Assembly: GCA_964607765.1 (NCBI GenBank)
Contig: CAZSNT010000025.1
Span: forward strand, 17,543 to 81,542
Source of the DNA: CAZSNT01 sp964607765
GTDB lineage: Bacteria > Verrucomicrobiota > Lentisphaeria > Oligosphaerales > JABHEG01
DNA: 64,000 nucleotides
Direction of reading: 5' to 3'
Shown: positions 43,901 to 51,843 of the stretch, piece by piece
How positions within the stretch are numbered: position 1 is the stretch's first letter
Layout of the letters: each line of letters begins with the position of its first letter
Notes under the pieces: generated by a model
Databases searched by the model: none
What the model was told of the DNA's origin: nothing
The model's input: the letters and a program-made list of their open reading frames with translations, nothing else
Translations under genes and position numbers: made by a program

Positions 43901-44810
43901 CCAGCGGCGTCAGCTCGCCCTGCAGCTTGGTAATCTCGCCCCGACGCTTGTTCACCGCACTGTTCATCCGCCGGCCCACTGCATCGAACTGCTGACAGAG
44001 CCTCTCCGTGGCCGTCTTCGCTCTCTGGCAGCTTGCCAACGCCCCCGCTCGGTCATCCGTCCCGTAGAGACTACGGTGTGCCTCCCGGGCCAACTCATCC
44101 TGGAGCTCGTTAAGCGGCTGCATGACCTCGTCCATCAGGACCTTCTCAACGACGGTCTCAATCGCCGCTCCCACAGTGCTCACACCACCCGACACAATCC
44201 CCACCAATTCACCGACGAGCCCGCCAATACCAGCCAAGGCCTGGGCCAGCGGCACAATGGCTTTCGGCGCAATATGCTGCCGGTACACCGTCAGCGCCGT
44301 CAAGTTCATGTCAGCGAGATCGCTGTTGTTCGGGGGCCGGCCGACGGCGAACCGGAACATGTCCGTGAACGCCGCACGGCGACGGTCGGCATCACGTGAC
44401 TTGTTCGCGTCCTTCCACGCCTTCCACTTGACGCTGAGCTCGTACGGCGCGCGCAGCCTGGCGATCTTCTTGTCCAGGTCACGGAGTTTGGCCCGCGCGG
44501 CCGATGACTTACGGCCGACCGTGCGCTGTGCGCCCTGGATCGTCCCAATGGCGCTCTGCTCAACGCGGATCTTGCCCTGAAGCGTCCTGATCTCCCGCTC
44601 CTTGCCCTCTTTCTCCTTCTGAAGCTCACGCGACTTCTTGTTGTTCGCGGCCACCTGCTTCTGCAGCGCGGTCACTTGCGGCGGCGTTGCTGCACCAAGC
44701 TGCACGCTGAGCCCGCAGGCGGCGACAAGCGGCAAGGCGGAATGCCAGGCGCGGCGGCGATGGGAGTGGGCAGAGAACACGGCACGGCGGAGGCTGGATT
44801 CGGCACTCAT
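40974..44810 (-). CDS. Large secreted multidomain protein of unknown function
   Basis: The 1278-aa protein has a twin-Arg-poor basic leader followed by LPLVAACGLSVQLGAA, which could be either a signal peptide or a lipobox (VAAC). Residues 45-130 and about 255-345 are coiled-coil-like, flanking a Gly-rich amphipathic segment (ALAGIGGLVGELVGIVSGGVSTVG) that looks membrane-active. The rest is beta-rich, with several segments that read like Ig-like or adhesin domains, and a Pro/Gly hinge (GPVPPGGGPPGGGGPGPG) before the last 160 residues. The N-terminal shape vaguely recalls pore-forming or tape-measure-like proteins but no family is recognised. Confidence 0.78.
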   Translation of the reverse strand: MSAESSLRRAVFSAHSHRRRAWHSALPLVAACGLSVQLGAATPPQVTALQKQVAANNKKSRELQKEKEGKEREIRTLQGKIRVEQSAIGTIQGAQRTVGRKSSAARAKLRDLDKKIARLRAPYELSVKWKAWKDANKSRDADRRRAAFTDMFRFAVGRPPNNSDLADMNLTALTVYRQHIAPKAIVPLAQALAGIGGLVGELVGIVSGGVSTVGAAIETVVEKVLMDEVMQPLNELQDELAREAHRSLYGTDDRAGALASCQRAKTATERLCQQFDAVGRRMNSAVNKRRGEITKLQGELTPLEARVRAIDEELQQLRRTNERITYGDIPNAYNAANMAQVQGTLYPTGVWVSGGGSLAADSLTAATTGLPRTGRFDYGASFTEYIQVPCQYTVRLESGQRVVRQTSVYTFRSPRGYLPPNGVSVAPEGSGISVSTGSKQVTATGPGRARLKATVSGALLERGWRTLNRPGCNREATAAKTGSLTRLSGGSFTVSKVVDYPVTRHNDVEDLWINGNPSSASLTGSVMLTTDGKNRVQRHNRYGYSAQRNAFWQVTSGSDVLQIHPRGSVCSVSGLTPGKGRLQAGLSDEGGTPHFVQNFDFTVSTVERDLAVRYPMEDFPYRAPIGEEFSFALTAHGGADMSKYEVQWHSSGRREPGPGLSYPKKTRFSRRGGAWVSEAKMRFTPAGVAPGKFGAGVHHHFKRDATRGFRPVARLVRKSDGENVAWATTRRGIGATLPRITRLQWSRVDDGIIPIHDLDLFFPVDKSKRNLGKFGVTLYHSAGKSTFPLHIGDTSMLGAARTALTWNGDQLALRTSRLAGKVNVPSSAIGPGLIDMTLDYMKALRQYGIVLGRDVLHDQLVVRVNKLVVNKTGEGPNAGYRLTVYGPTNCSNYTARWHLSQGGMKTSSLKPGTGGHVSELPAPGPKSYVNKVELVNGTGKVVAEYVPRRDGVVLDPPSLSLFAPDHKKIMVGQDHKVHAGLRSLKPYIRWYGRTDLKEFATHWHVDPAFGTFSPTETLPTKKLWWASTSSTLTVNNDPKLAGQRFNVSGSLMRKVAGTWHQIDKKTLELSIYDPANPPPTKYITPVGPVPPGGGPPGGGGPGPGVKVQFVRNLGGNNPFNQEEPVNNKDGQTYETTEEMLDDDGDEQQHPDNLGTGIIGVQTNWGMHPQTEVRYISVCIDPQTGAGQIFPDLSGSMIGFRSPPSTPPQQGQTSWIEVMEGVGGIWQFHPVSGIKYTVQNGTHTFRMQANTGLIADINVTITGGEGGRTLTVNSVTKVN

Positions 44811-44903
44811 CGTTTCACCCCTCTGTTGTACGGCAAACGACTTGGAACACGGGCAGCCGGTGGTCCGGAAGCGATGCCCCCGGTATGGCAGACAGCTGTT
44901 CCC

Positions 44904-44930
44904 TAACAGTATCCCGTAGACCTACTGTAA
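44904..44930 (-). promoter_or_regulatory. Palindrome overlapping a candidate promoter of the exported cassette
   Basis: TAACAGTA (44904-44911) and TACTGTAA (44923-44930) form a near-perfect 8-bp inverted repeat with 11-bp spacing, centred about 100 bp before the 1278-aa gene. On the minus strand a weak -10-like GATACT overlaps the left arm and TTGTTC lies 17 bp upstream. The arrangement fits an operator over a promoter; evidence is sequence shape only. Confidence 0.3.
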
Positions 44931-44988
44931 GAACAATGCGCCGCGTTCCGGCAGAATTCAAGCCGAGCGATGCCAGGCAGGCGATCCC

Positions 44989-47900
44989 TCAGTCCCGCGC
45001 CAGCAGGAACTGCATATCATCCGCCGTGAGGTCGCGCAGGTCGGTCGGGACACCGTCCATGAGCTGCCGGAACAGCTCGCGCTTGCTCTGCTGCAGCGCC
45101 AGTATGCGCTCCTCGATCGTGTGCCGGGCCACGAGTCTGAAGGACGTGACGGGGCGGGTCTGCCCAATACGATGGGAGCGATCAGTCGCCTGATCCTCGA
45201 CCATCGGATTCCACCACTGATCGTAGTGCAGCACGGTGTCCGCACCGGTGAGATTGAGCCCGGTACCGCCCGCGCGCAGGCTCAGCAGGAACACACTGAT
45301 GCCGGAATCCGAGTTGAACCGGTCCACGCGCGCCTGCCTGTCCTTGGTCGAGCCGTCCAGATACTCGTAGGTGATCTGCTCCTGATCGAGCCAGCGCCTG
45401 AACATCGCCAGGACGCCCGTGAACTGGCTGAAGAACAGCACCCGGTGATCATCATCCAGCGCCTCCAGCAGGATCTCCTTGGCCAGCTCGGTCTTGGCGG
45501 AGCAGGCGGCCGTGTCCCAGTTGCGGCGGAGTTCCTCGGGCAGAAGCAGCGGGTGACAGCACACCTGCCGGAGCCGCATGAGAAGAGCCAACAGCTCGAA
45601 GCGGACGCGGTTGAACCGGTCGCCGCGAGCGTCTCGGAGCACGTCACGCCCCGCTGCGAGGATGGCTGCGTACAGCGTCTCCTGCTCAGGCGTCAGCTCG
45701 CAGAACACAGTCTGCTCGATCTTCGGCGGCAGCTCGGCGCAAACCTGTGCTTTGGTCCGCCGCAGCACGAACGGCCGGATCTGTTCGGCAAGCTCCGCAG
45801 CAGCGCGCTGCTGCTCACCGGCTTTGGCCGGCACTTCGTAGTGCTCCTGGAACTCACAATGGGATCCGAGCAGGCCGGGCAGGAGGAAATCGAACAGCGA
45901 CCACATCTCGTACAGGGAATTCTCCAGCGGCGTGCCGGTCAGAATCAGCCGGTGGTCGGCGCGCAGTTCTTTGCAGGTCCGCGCGTTTGCCGTACGCGGA
46001 TTCTTGATGTGCTGCGCCTCGTCGAGAACCACAGTCCCGAAATAGTGTTTGCGGTACCCGTCAATATCGCGACGCAGCAACGCGTAAGATGTGACTGCCA
46101 GATCCACATCGGCAAGCCGCGCGACCTGCGCAGCGCGCTCCTCGCTGCTGCCCCGGATGCCAACGGCACGCAGACCGGGCACGAACCGTGCCGCTTCGAC
46201 CAGCCAGTTCTCAACCAGGCTGGTAGGGCAGATAACAAGCGCCGGACGCGCCGCATCCGCGTGCTCGGCGCGCAGTGCGATGGCGGCCAGCGCCTGGATC
46301 GTCTTGCCCAGCCCCATCTCGTCGGCGAGGATCCCGTGCATGCCGCAGTCGTCAAGAAGCCGAAGCCACGACACGCCCTCTTTCTGGTAACCGCGCAACT
46401 GCTTCGCAAGCGCGTCAGGGAAACGAACGGCAACCCCGGCCGCACCCGCGGCCAGCCGGGCACGAAGTCGTTGCCAGTCCGGCGTGCGTCCGCGCCAGAA
46501 CGGATCCACAGCCACGCCTATGGGAACGGCACAGTGGCGACCGAACCGGAACGCGCTCTCCCGCTGCTCCTGCGCCCGCTCCGCGAGCAGCTTCAGTGCG
46601 CGTCGGATCTCCGCGGACAGGCGCACAAGTACGCCGTCGTCTGTCAGGACCAGCTCCCGTTCGTCCAGGGCCGCCTGCAGCGCAACGGACAGCGGCACGT
46701 CCGACCCGGCAGGCCCCGACAGGCTGCAGCTTACCTCGAACCAGGCGCCGTTCTCAGCGCCAGCCTGTACCTGCAGCGCCGCCATGCCGGTCGCAGCCTG
46801 GCAGCGCTGGAACTCACGCGAGGTAAAGACCCGCCATGCCGGTGGAAGAGCATTCAGCCCTTCGTGAATGAACCGCCAGGTGCGTGTCGCGCCGCGAAGC
46901 CGAAGCCGGCCGCGACGACCTGACACCACCTTGAAGCCGAGCCCCTTCAGGCGACTCACAACCTGACGCTCGGCCCGCTCGTTGCGACGCACGAACCGGT
47001 TCCGTCCCCACAACACGGACGGTGAGGCGCCGGTCACACGACGCCCGTCATACTCGAACTCGACCGTGGCGACCATCTCGCCCTTCTGCCAGTCGAGGAA
47101 CACTATCGGCCGGCCTTTCACAGGACGCGCCGCAAGCTGAGCCATGCCTTCAGCTATCGCAACCCGGGCCGGGAACCAACCACCGCGGCTCTGCGATTCA
47201 AGCCGCGAGAACTGCGCCGCGTCCAGCTCGACTACATCGCCTTTGAGAAACACCTCGAGCCAACGCGGGGAAAACACCCCGGCCAGCCACCAGTACTGGC
47301 CATCCACGCCAATCCAATAGCCGCCGCGGCCCACGATGTGCCGGACGTGGTCGCCGCACAACGCACCGCGGCCAGGCAGCAGAATCCGCGGCACCAGGGA
47401 CCACGCTCCGCCACTGGCGGACGCTTCGAGCACGGCTTCAAGGCGTTCGCCGCACACACGCACCGTCCCGCCATCTTCGTCCCACACGTCCGGATACCCA
47501 GCCAGGCAGTGGAACAGGTCCGCGGTCTCGTAGGCACCAAGCGAGAATGCCCCGTCCGCGTGCTCGGCGTGACGGACCAGGAAACGCATGACCTGTTGCT
47601 GTTGCGGCGTGAATACGGCAAACTGCATGCCGCCCGACGCAACGCCGCCCTGCACCAGGCGCCTAACGTTGCTCGGGGCATATTCCCGGCCATGATAGGC
47701 AAGCCGGATTCGCAGCGTTGTGCGGCTCCAGCGACTGTCCAACGGCTGCCGCCCCCGCAGCAGAACAACACGCAGCTGGGCGAGATCATCCCACGACCCC
47801 AGCGAGCGCGTGATATCCTCGCGCTGCGGCCCGACGCCGTTCCCGGCCAGAGCTGCCGCAAGCTCGCTGGGAGAGGCCGCCACGTCCGGCGTGCCGCCGG

Positions 47901-48222
47901 CTGTTCCCGTCGCAGCCGCGGACCCGTGCAGAAGCGGACCGAGCTCAGCGGGACACTCCTCTGCCATCTGCAGCAGGCTGGCAACGGCGTGTTCACACAC
48001 GGCGCGCGGCTGCTTGCACGTACAGCGTGCAACAAGGCGGCTGCCGCCGAATGTGATGCGTGTGCGTTCCAGCCCACCCGCGTCCGTGGCAAGCCGGACT
48101 TCCACCGAACGACCGTCGTGCGTCACATCGAGCACCGCGCCTTCCCGGAACAGACGCAGCCCCTGGCGCCAGCTCTCGTCGCCGGCAAGCCGAGCCAGGT
48201 TCTCGTGGAGAGTGGAAGACAT
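44989..48222 (-). CDS. SWIM zinc-finger SNF2-family helicase
   Basis: The 1077-aa protein has an N-terminal SWIM-type finger (RCTCKQPRAVCEHAVASLL), a long middle region, and a Swi2/Snf2 ATPase core: ADEMGLGKTIQALAAIALRAE (Walker A), VVLDEAQHIKNP (DEAQ box), LTGTPLENSLYEMWSLFDFL, and the C-terminal helicase motifs LSLRAGGTGLNLTGAD and WWNPMVEDQATDRSHRIGQT. Bacterial proteins of this class are DNA translocases of uncertain role, sometimes in transcription or defence. ATG 48222 is preferred over an earlier start. It is the last gene of the SorC-like/TatD-like operon. Confidence 0.93.
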   Translation of the reverse strand: MSSTLHENLARLAGDESWRQGLRLFREGAVLDVTHDGRSVEVRLATDAGGLERTRITFGGSRLVARCTCKQPRAVCEHAVASLLQMAEECPAELGPLLHGSAAATGTAGGTPDVAASPSELAAALAGNGVGPQREDITRSLGSWDDLAQLRVVLLRGRQPLDSRWSRTTLRIRLAYHGREYAPSNVRRLVQGGVASGGMQFAVFTPQQQQVMRFLVRHAEHADGAFSLGAYETADLFHCLAGYPDVWDEDGGTVRVCGERLEAVLEASASGGAWSLVPRILLPGRGALCGDHVRHIVGRGGYWIGVDGQYWWLAGVFSPRWLEVFLKGDVVELDAAQFSRLESQSRGGWFPARVAIAEGMAQLAARPVKGRPIVFLDWQKGEMVATVEFEYDGRRVTGASPSVLWGRNRFVRRNERAERQVVSRLKGLGFKVVSGRRGRLRLRGATRTWRFIHEGLNALPPAWRVFTSREFQRCQAATGMAALQVQAGAENGAWFEVSCSLSGPAGSDVPLSVALQAALDERELVLTDDGVLVRLSAEIRRALKLLAERAQEQRESAFRFGRHCAVPIGVAVDPFWRGRTPDWQRLRARLAAGAAGVAVRFPDALAKQLRGYQKEGVSWLRLLDDCGMHGILADEMGLGKTIQALAAIALRAEHADAARPALVICPTSLVENWLVEAARFVPGLRAVGIRGSSEERAAQVARLADVDLAVTSYALLRRDIDGYRKHYFGTVVLDEAQHIKNPRTANARTCKELRADHRLILTGTPLENSLYEMWSLFDFLLPGLLGSHCEFQEHYEVPAKAGEQQRAAAELAEQIRPFVLRRTKAQVCAELPPKIEQTVFCELTPEQETLYAAILAAGRDVLRDARGDRFNRVRFELLALLMRLRQVCCHPLLLPEELRRNWDTAACSAKTELAKEILLEALDDDHRVLFFSQFTGVLAMFRRWLDQEQITYEYLDGSTKDRQARVDRFNSDSGISVFLLSLRAGGTGLNLTGADTVLHYDQWWNPMVEDQATDRSHRIGQTRPVTSFRLVARHTIEERILALQQSKRELFRQLMDGVPTDLRDLTADDMQFLLARD

Positions 48223-48311
48223 CCAGACCGCCCCGTTGCGTTCCCAAAATACCCGAAAACACAGATGCGAAACTGGGAATATACCCCCGCACACGCAGCT
48301 TTGCCCCATCC

Positions 48312-49418
48312 TCAGAAGTCGTAGAAGCGTGCGGCGTTGCTGGCGACCGTCGCACTCAGCTCCGGGACAGGACGCGAAGTCAGCCCTGCCAGCACGGGCA
48401 GAGCATAGCGGACGAAGACCGGTTCGTTCCGGGACCGGTGACGCGACTGCCGGAAATACTCTCGGGCAGACACGGACTGCTGGGAGCCGTCTTGGCGCGA
48501 AGAAAACCGGACGCCGGGCAGCACACGCTCAACATCCTCGACAAACAGCTGCCTGCGCAGCGCCAGCACCTCACGCTCCGGCGCCGCGCGCCCCGGCTCG
48601 GGACCCGTGCTCCGGGCCTGAGCCGCCGCCAGTGACTGCTTCCACAGACCGATAATCGGGCTCTGGTAGGGGGAGTCGGTTTCCACCAGCAGCTGCGCGC
48701 ACGGGGTCACACGAGCCACGTCCTGGAGCTGGGGACGGTAGACCACCGAGGCCGGCAGCGAGATCAGGTACCCCTCGGCAGCGGCCGACGCAGCATCCGC
48801 CGCAGTGCCGCCGAAACAGTGGAACATGACCCGGTGCGGCGGCAGGCCGCACTCCCGTAGAACATGCCGCGCATCCCCGTGCGCATCGCGTTCGTGGACC
48901 ACCAGCGGCATGTCAAGCTCAGTGGCAAGGGCGCACCAGGCACGGAACGCTTCGCACTGGGCGGACAGGCAAGCGGCCATCGTCGTGTCCACACCGGCAG
49001 CCCCGGAAGACATCGATATGGGCACACCGGCGGACGGCGGTGCCAGGCCGAGGTTCACCGCAGGCCAGTAGTAATCCAACCCCGCCTCGCCGAGCGCGTG
49101 CACCAGCCCTGCCGCAGCCAGCTCACGCGCCTGCTGCAACGCCGCAGCCAGCCGCGACGCTTGCGTGCCGACGGCGCGCGACGTAACCGTCGGGGCGAAT
49201 CCCAACACGGCGACCAGGCGCACGCCGGCAGCGTCGAACACACGCCGAAGCTCGGATACGGGCAGGTCCGGAGTACCCGATGAACAGTCGATCGATACGG
49301 CCAGAACGTTCACCGCATACCGCCGGCAACGCGCCAACATGCAGCGCAGCTCGAATGCGTCGTCAGCCAGATGCCGAGCGGAGACGTGACAATGACAGTC
49401 TGCCAGGGGTTGTAACAT
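48312..49418 (-). CDS. TatD-like metal-dependent hydrolase
   Basis: TatD-family proteins are TIM-barrel metal-dependent DNases or phosphoesterases. The 368-aa product has the metal-site start DCHCH, GEAGLDYY (Glu ligand), PLVVHERDAHGDA (His), MFHCFGG (His) and LLVETDSPYQSP (Asp), all present, so an active metal site is likely. It is longer than the usual 260 residues, with an extra segment around residues 120-150 and a longer C-terminal part. It lies 15 bp after the SorC-like gene and 89 bp before the helicase gene. Confidence 0.88.
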   Translation of the reverse strand: MLQPLADCHCHVSARHLADDAFELRCMLARCRRYAVNVLAVSIDCSSGTPDLPVSELRRVFDAAGVRLVAVLGFAPTVTSRAVGTQASRLAAALQQARELAAAGLVHALGEAGLDYYWPAVNLGLAPPSAGVPISMSSGAAGVDTTMAACLSAQCEAFRAWCALATELDMPLVVHERDAHGDARHVLRECGLPPHRVMFHCFGGTAADAASAAAEGYLISLPASVVYRPQLQDVARVTPCAQLLVETDSPYQSPIIGLWKQSLAAAQARSTGPEPGRAAPEREVLALRRQLFVEDVERVLPGVRFSSRQDGSQQSVSAREYFRQSRHRSRNEPVFVRYALPVLAGLTSRPVPELSATVASNAARFYDF

Positions 49419-49433
49419 GGGTGGCTCAGTCCA

Positions 49434-51647
49434 TCACGCCAACCCGAGCCGGCGGATGACCCGCTCGGCCGTGCTGCTGTCAACGATCAGGTCGGTGACG
49501 AGGTGCGGTTTCATCCGCAGGATCATCTCCAGCACACCGTCTTTCGGCCGGCCGCACTTGCCGCAGGGCCCAAGCGTCAACAGGACCCGGGCGCCGCGCC
49601 GGATGAACTGCGGAAGGTCGGCGAGTGCCACAAGCGTCATCGGACGGATGCACACATCCTCGGTCAGAGGCACAGGCCCGTCCAGACTGATCGGCTGCCA
49701 CAGCATATCGCCGCGCGCCCCGGCCTCCGACAGCGCCTGCAGGGCTTCCGGTTGCCTGCTCATGTACTGATGCAGCATGCTGTCCGGGTCCGACCAATGG
49801 CTGGCCGAGGTCACGATAACGTCCAAGTCCCCGGCACTCTCGTAGGCTTCCCTGATGTCGCCCAACTGCTGGAGTCTGGCCAACTCGCCCGGCTCAACCA
49901 CAGGCGGCGCGTGCAGCCCGACAAAACGCCGCTCCACCTGCGCGGGGGGCACACTGGTAAAACAGGAGAAGAACGCGTTCGGATCGGTGGTCGGATCGCC
50001 CACGTCAAATCCGGAGACAAGCGCATGAAACGTGAGAATGTCAGGCAGGTCACCCGAAGGTTCGAGCAACTGCTCAGCCAGCGCAACGGCAACCTGTCGC
50101 ATCGCTTCGCCACCAGCGAACCCAAGGTGGACATTCGAACCGGAAACGCTCTGCAGCACACTGCGATGCCGCAGGATGTCGAGGAGCACGCGGGCCGCTT
50201 CCCCTGCCACGCTGCCGAACCCGTCCGCGTCCAGGACCCTGACCGTACGCAGCCAGTCGAAGGACTTGCGCAAGGCGTGCTGGAGCCGGTAGCGCTTCGG
50301 CGGCTCGAACAGCAGGCGATGCCGTGTCATTGCGTCGGCCATGTAGAGGTAAGGCTCCTCGCGCTGCAGCGTCACACCGTAGGTCATGCCCATCAACTCG
50401 CGGACCTCCGAGGCAACATGCCCGCCGGCGAACATGCCGCAGATGGCGCTCAGCATCTCCTCGTAGTCCAGCCCGTTGCGCAACACGTCATGCCGCCACC
50501 CGCGCGGACGCCGGCGCCGTGCCCCCGACGTTGCACGAGTCCGGGACAGCGGCTTGCTCCCGCCAATGTCGAGCGCGGCGCGGACCGTGCGGCTGTCCAC
50601 CACCAAGTCACTGACGATGGGCGGCTCCGCGCGCAGAAGCGCGCTCAAGAGCGGCCCTTTGGGCTTGGCGCACTTCGAGCAGGGCCCCAGTACGAGAAGA
50701 ACACGCTTGCCCTGGGCAAGGAACGCGGGAAAATCGGTCAACTGCATCAGCGTCATCGTCCGGATCGCAGTGCACTCGTCGATTGGCCCGTCATTGCCCA
50801 GCGGCTGCCACAGCAGATCGCCAATGCACCCCGCGCCCTCCAAGACGCGCAGCGACTCTGCCGAATTGGACATGTATTGGTGGAACAGGCTGTGCGGATC
50901 GTCCCAGAGCGAGGCGGACGTGACCACAACGTCCAGAAGACGTGCCTGCGAGTAGGCTTCGTGCAGGCTCTCCAGCTGCCGCAAGTGCGGCAGATCGGCG
51001 CTGCTCACAATGGCCGGGCCGTGCAGCCCGACAAAACGCCGCGCAACGCGACTCCGACCATCCGAGCGCAGGTAGGTGAAGAGCGCGTTCGGTCCGGTTG
51101 AAGGCTCCCGGATGTTGAGCCCCGCACCCATGGCGTGGAAGACAAGCGCTGCGGGCAAGCCCTCCTCGCCGTCCGCCAGCATCGGGCCGAGAACCTGGGC
51201 CAAGCTGCGCATCGCATGCCCGCCGGCCAGACCGATGTGAACCTCTGTCTTGCCTTCCTTGTGCAACTGCCGCAGCAGCCCGATCAGGGATCTGGCGCCC
51301 TGGAATGCCACATCAGCCGACGCCGCCGTGTGCACCACCTCCACGTTGCGCAGGTCGGGACGCTGCTCGCGGATTGTCTGTCGCAGCTCGTTCTCGCCCC
51401 GGGCTCGGTAACGGACCCAGCCTCGCGCGCCCGCGTCCGCGACAAAGAGGTTCGGCTCTTCACGCGTCAGTCGCACCCCGTACTCACGCAGGACAGCCTG
51501 CACGATCTCCGCTGCGCTGCGGCGCTGCTCCCAGAGCTCGCACACGCGGCAGAGCACTTCGGTGTGGTCCTTGTTCTGCCGAACACGGTCCTTGCGCCAG
51601 CGCTCAATCGTCCTGGCCCCAATCATATGCTCACGCATCGCGGTCAT
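49434..51647 (-). CDS. Tandem-duplicated SorC/DeoR-like sugar-binding regulator
   Basis: The 737-aa protein consists of two homologous halves (about 1-355 and 380-737). Each half begins with a helix-turn-helix-like region ending REEPxLxxADA, then a SorC/DeoR-like sugar-phosphate-binding part: FVGLHGP or FVGLHAP, DVVVTSAS or DVIVTSAS with W(S/D)DP, HQYMS, GDLLWQP or GDMLWQP, a (R/P)TMTL or RPMTL segment, and a CxxC pair (CSKC and CGKC) before SDLVVDS or TDLIVDS. SorC proteins are tetrameric transcription regulators; a covalent dimer would be unusual. ATG 51647 is the better start; a TTG lies 15 bp earlier. First gene of the TatD/SNF2 operon. Confidence 0.62.
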   Translation of the reverse strand: MTAMREHMIGARTIERWRKDRVRQNKDHTEVLCRVCELWEQRRSAAEIVQAVLREYGVRLTREEPNLFVADAGARGWVRYRARGENELRQTIREQRPDLRNVEVVHTAASADVAFQGARSLIGLLRQLHKEGKTEVHIGLAGGHAMRSLAQVLGPMLADGEEGLPAALVFHAMGAGLNIREPSTGPNALFTYLRSDGRSRVARRFVGLHGPAIVSSADLPHLRQLESLHEAYSQARLLDVVVTSASLWDDPHSLFHQYMSNSAESLRVLEGAGCIGDLLWQPLGNDGPIDECTAIRTMTLMQLTDFPAFLAQGKRVLLVLGPCSKCAKPKGPLLSALLRAEPPIVSDLVVDSRTVRAALDIGGSKPLSRTRATSGARRRRPRGWRHDVLRNGLDYEEMLSAICGMFAGGHVASEVRELMGMTYGVTLQREEPYLYMADAMTRHRLLFEPPKRYRLQHALRKSFDWLRTVRVLDADGFGSVAGEAARVLLDILRHRSVLQSVSGSNVHLGFAGGEAMRQVAVALAEQLLEPSGDLPDILTFHALVSGFDVGDPTTDPNAFFSCFTSVPPAQVERRFVGLHAPPVVEPGELARLQQLGDIREAYESAGDLDVIVTSASHWSDPDSMLHQYMSRQPEALQALSEAGARGDMLWQPISLDGPVPLTEDVCIRPMTLVALADLPQFIRRGARVLLTLGPCGKCGRPKDGVLEMILRMKPHLVTDLIVDSSTAERVIRRLGLA

Positions 51648-51843
51648 ACAAGCACCCCGCAACTATGCTACAGCCACCGACTGTATCCCATCTCCTTGTG
51701 TCCGACAAAACTGTACTTAACAAATGCGCGGAGCGCAACCCCCGCCGCAGGCGGAGTGCGCGGGGCGGCAAGGTTGACCCTTACCTGTTGCCAGCGTATT
51801 GTTCACCTCCGCGAGTCAATGTCGATTCAGTAGGGGCCAGCAG

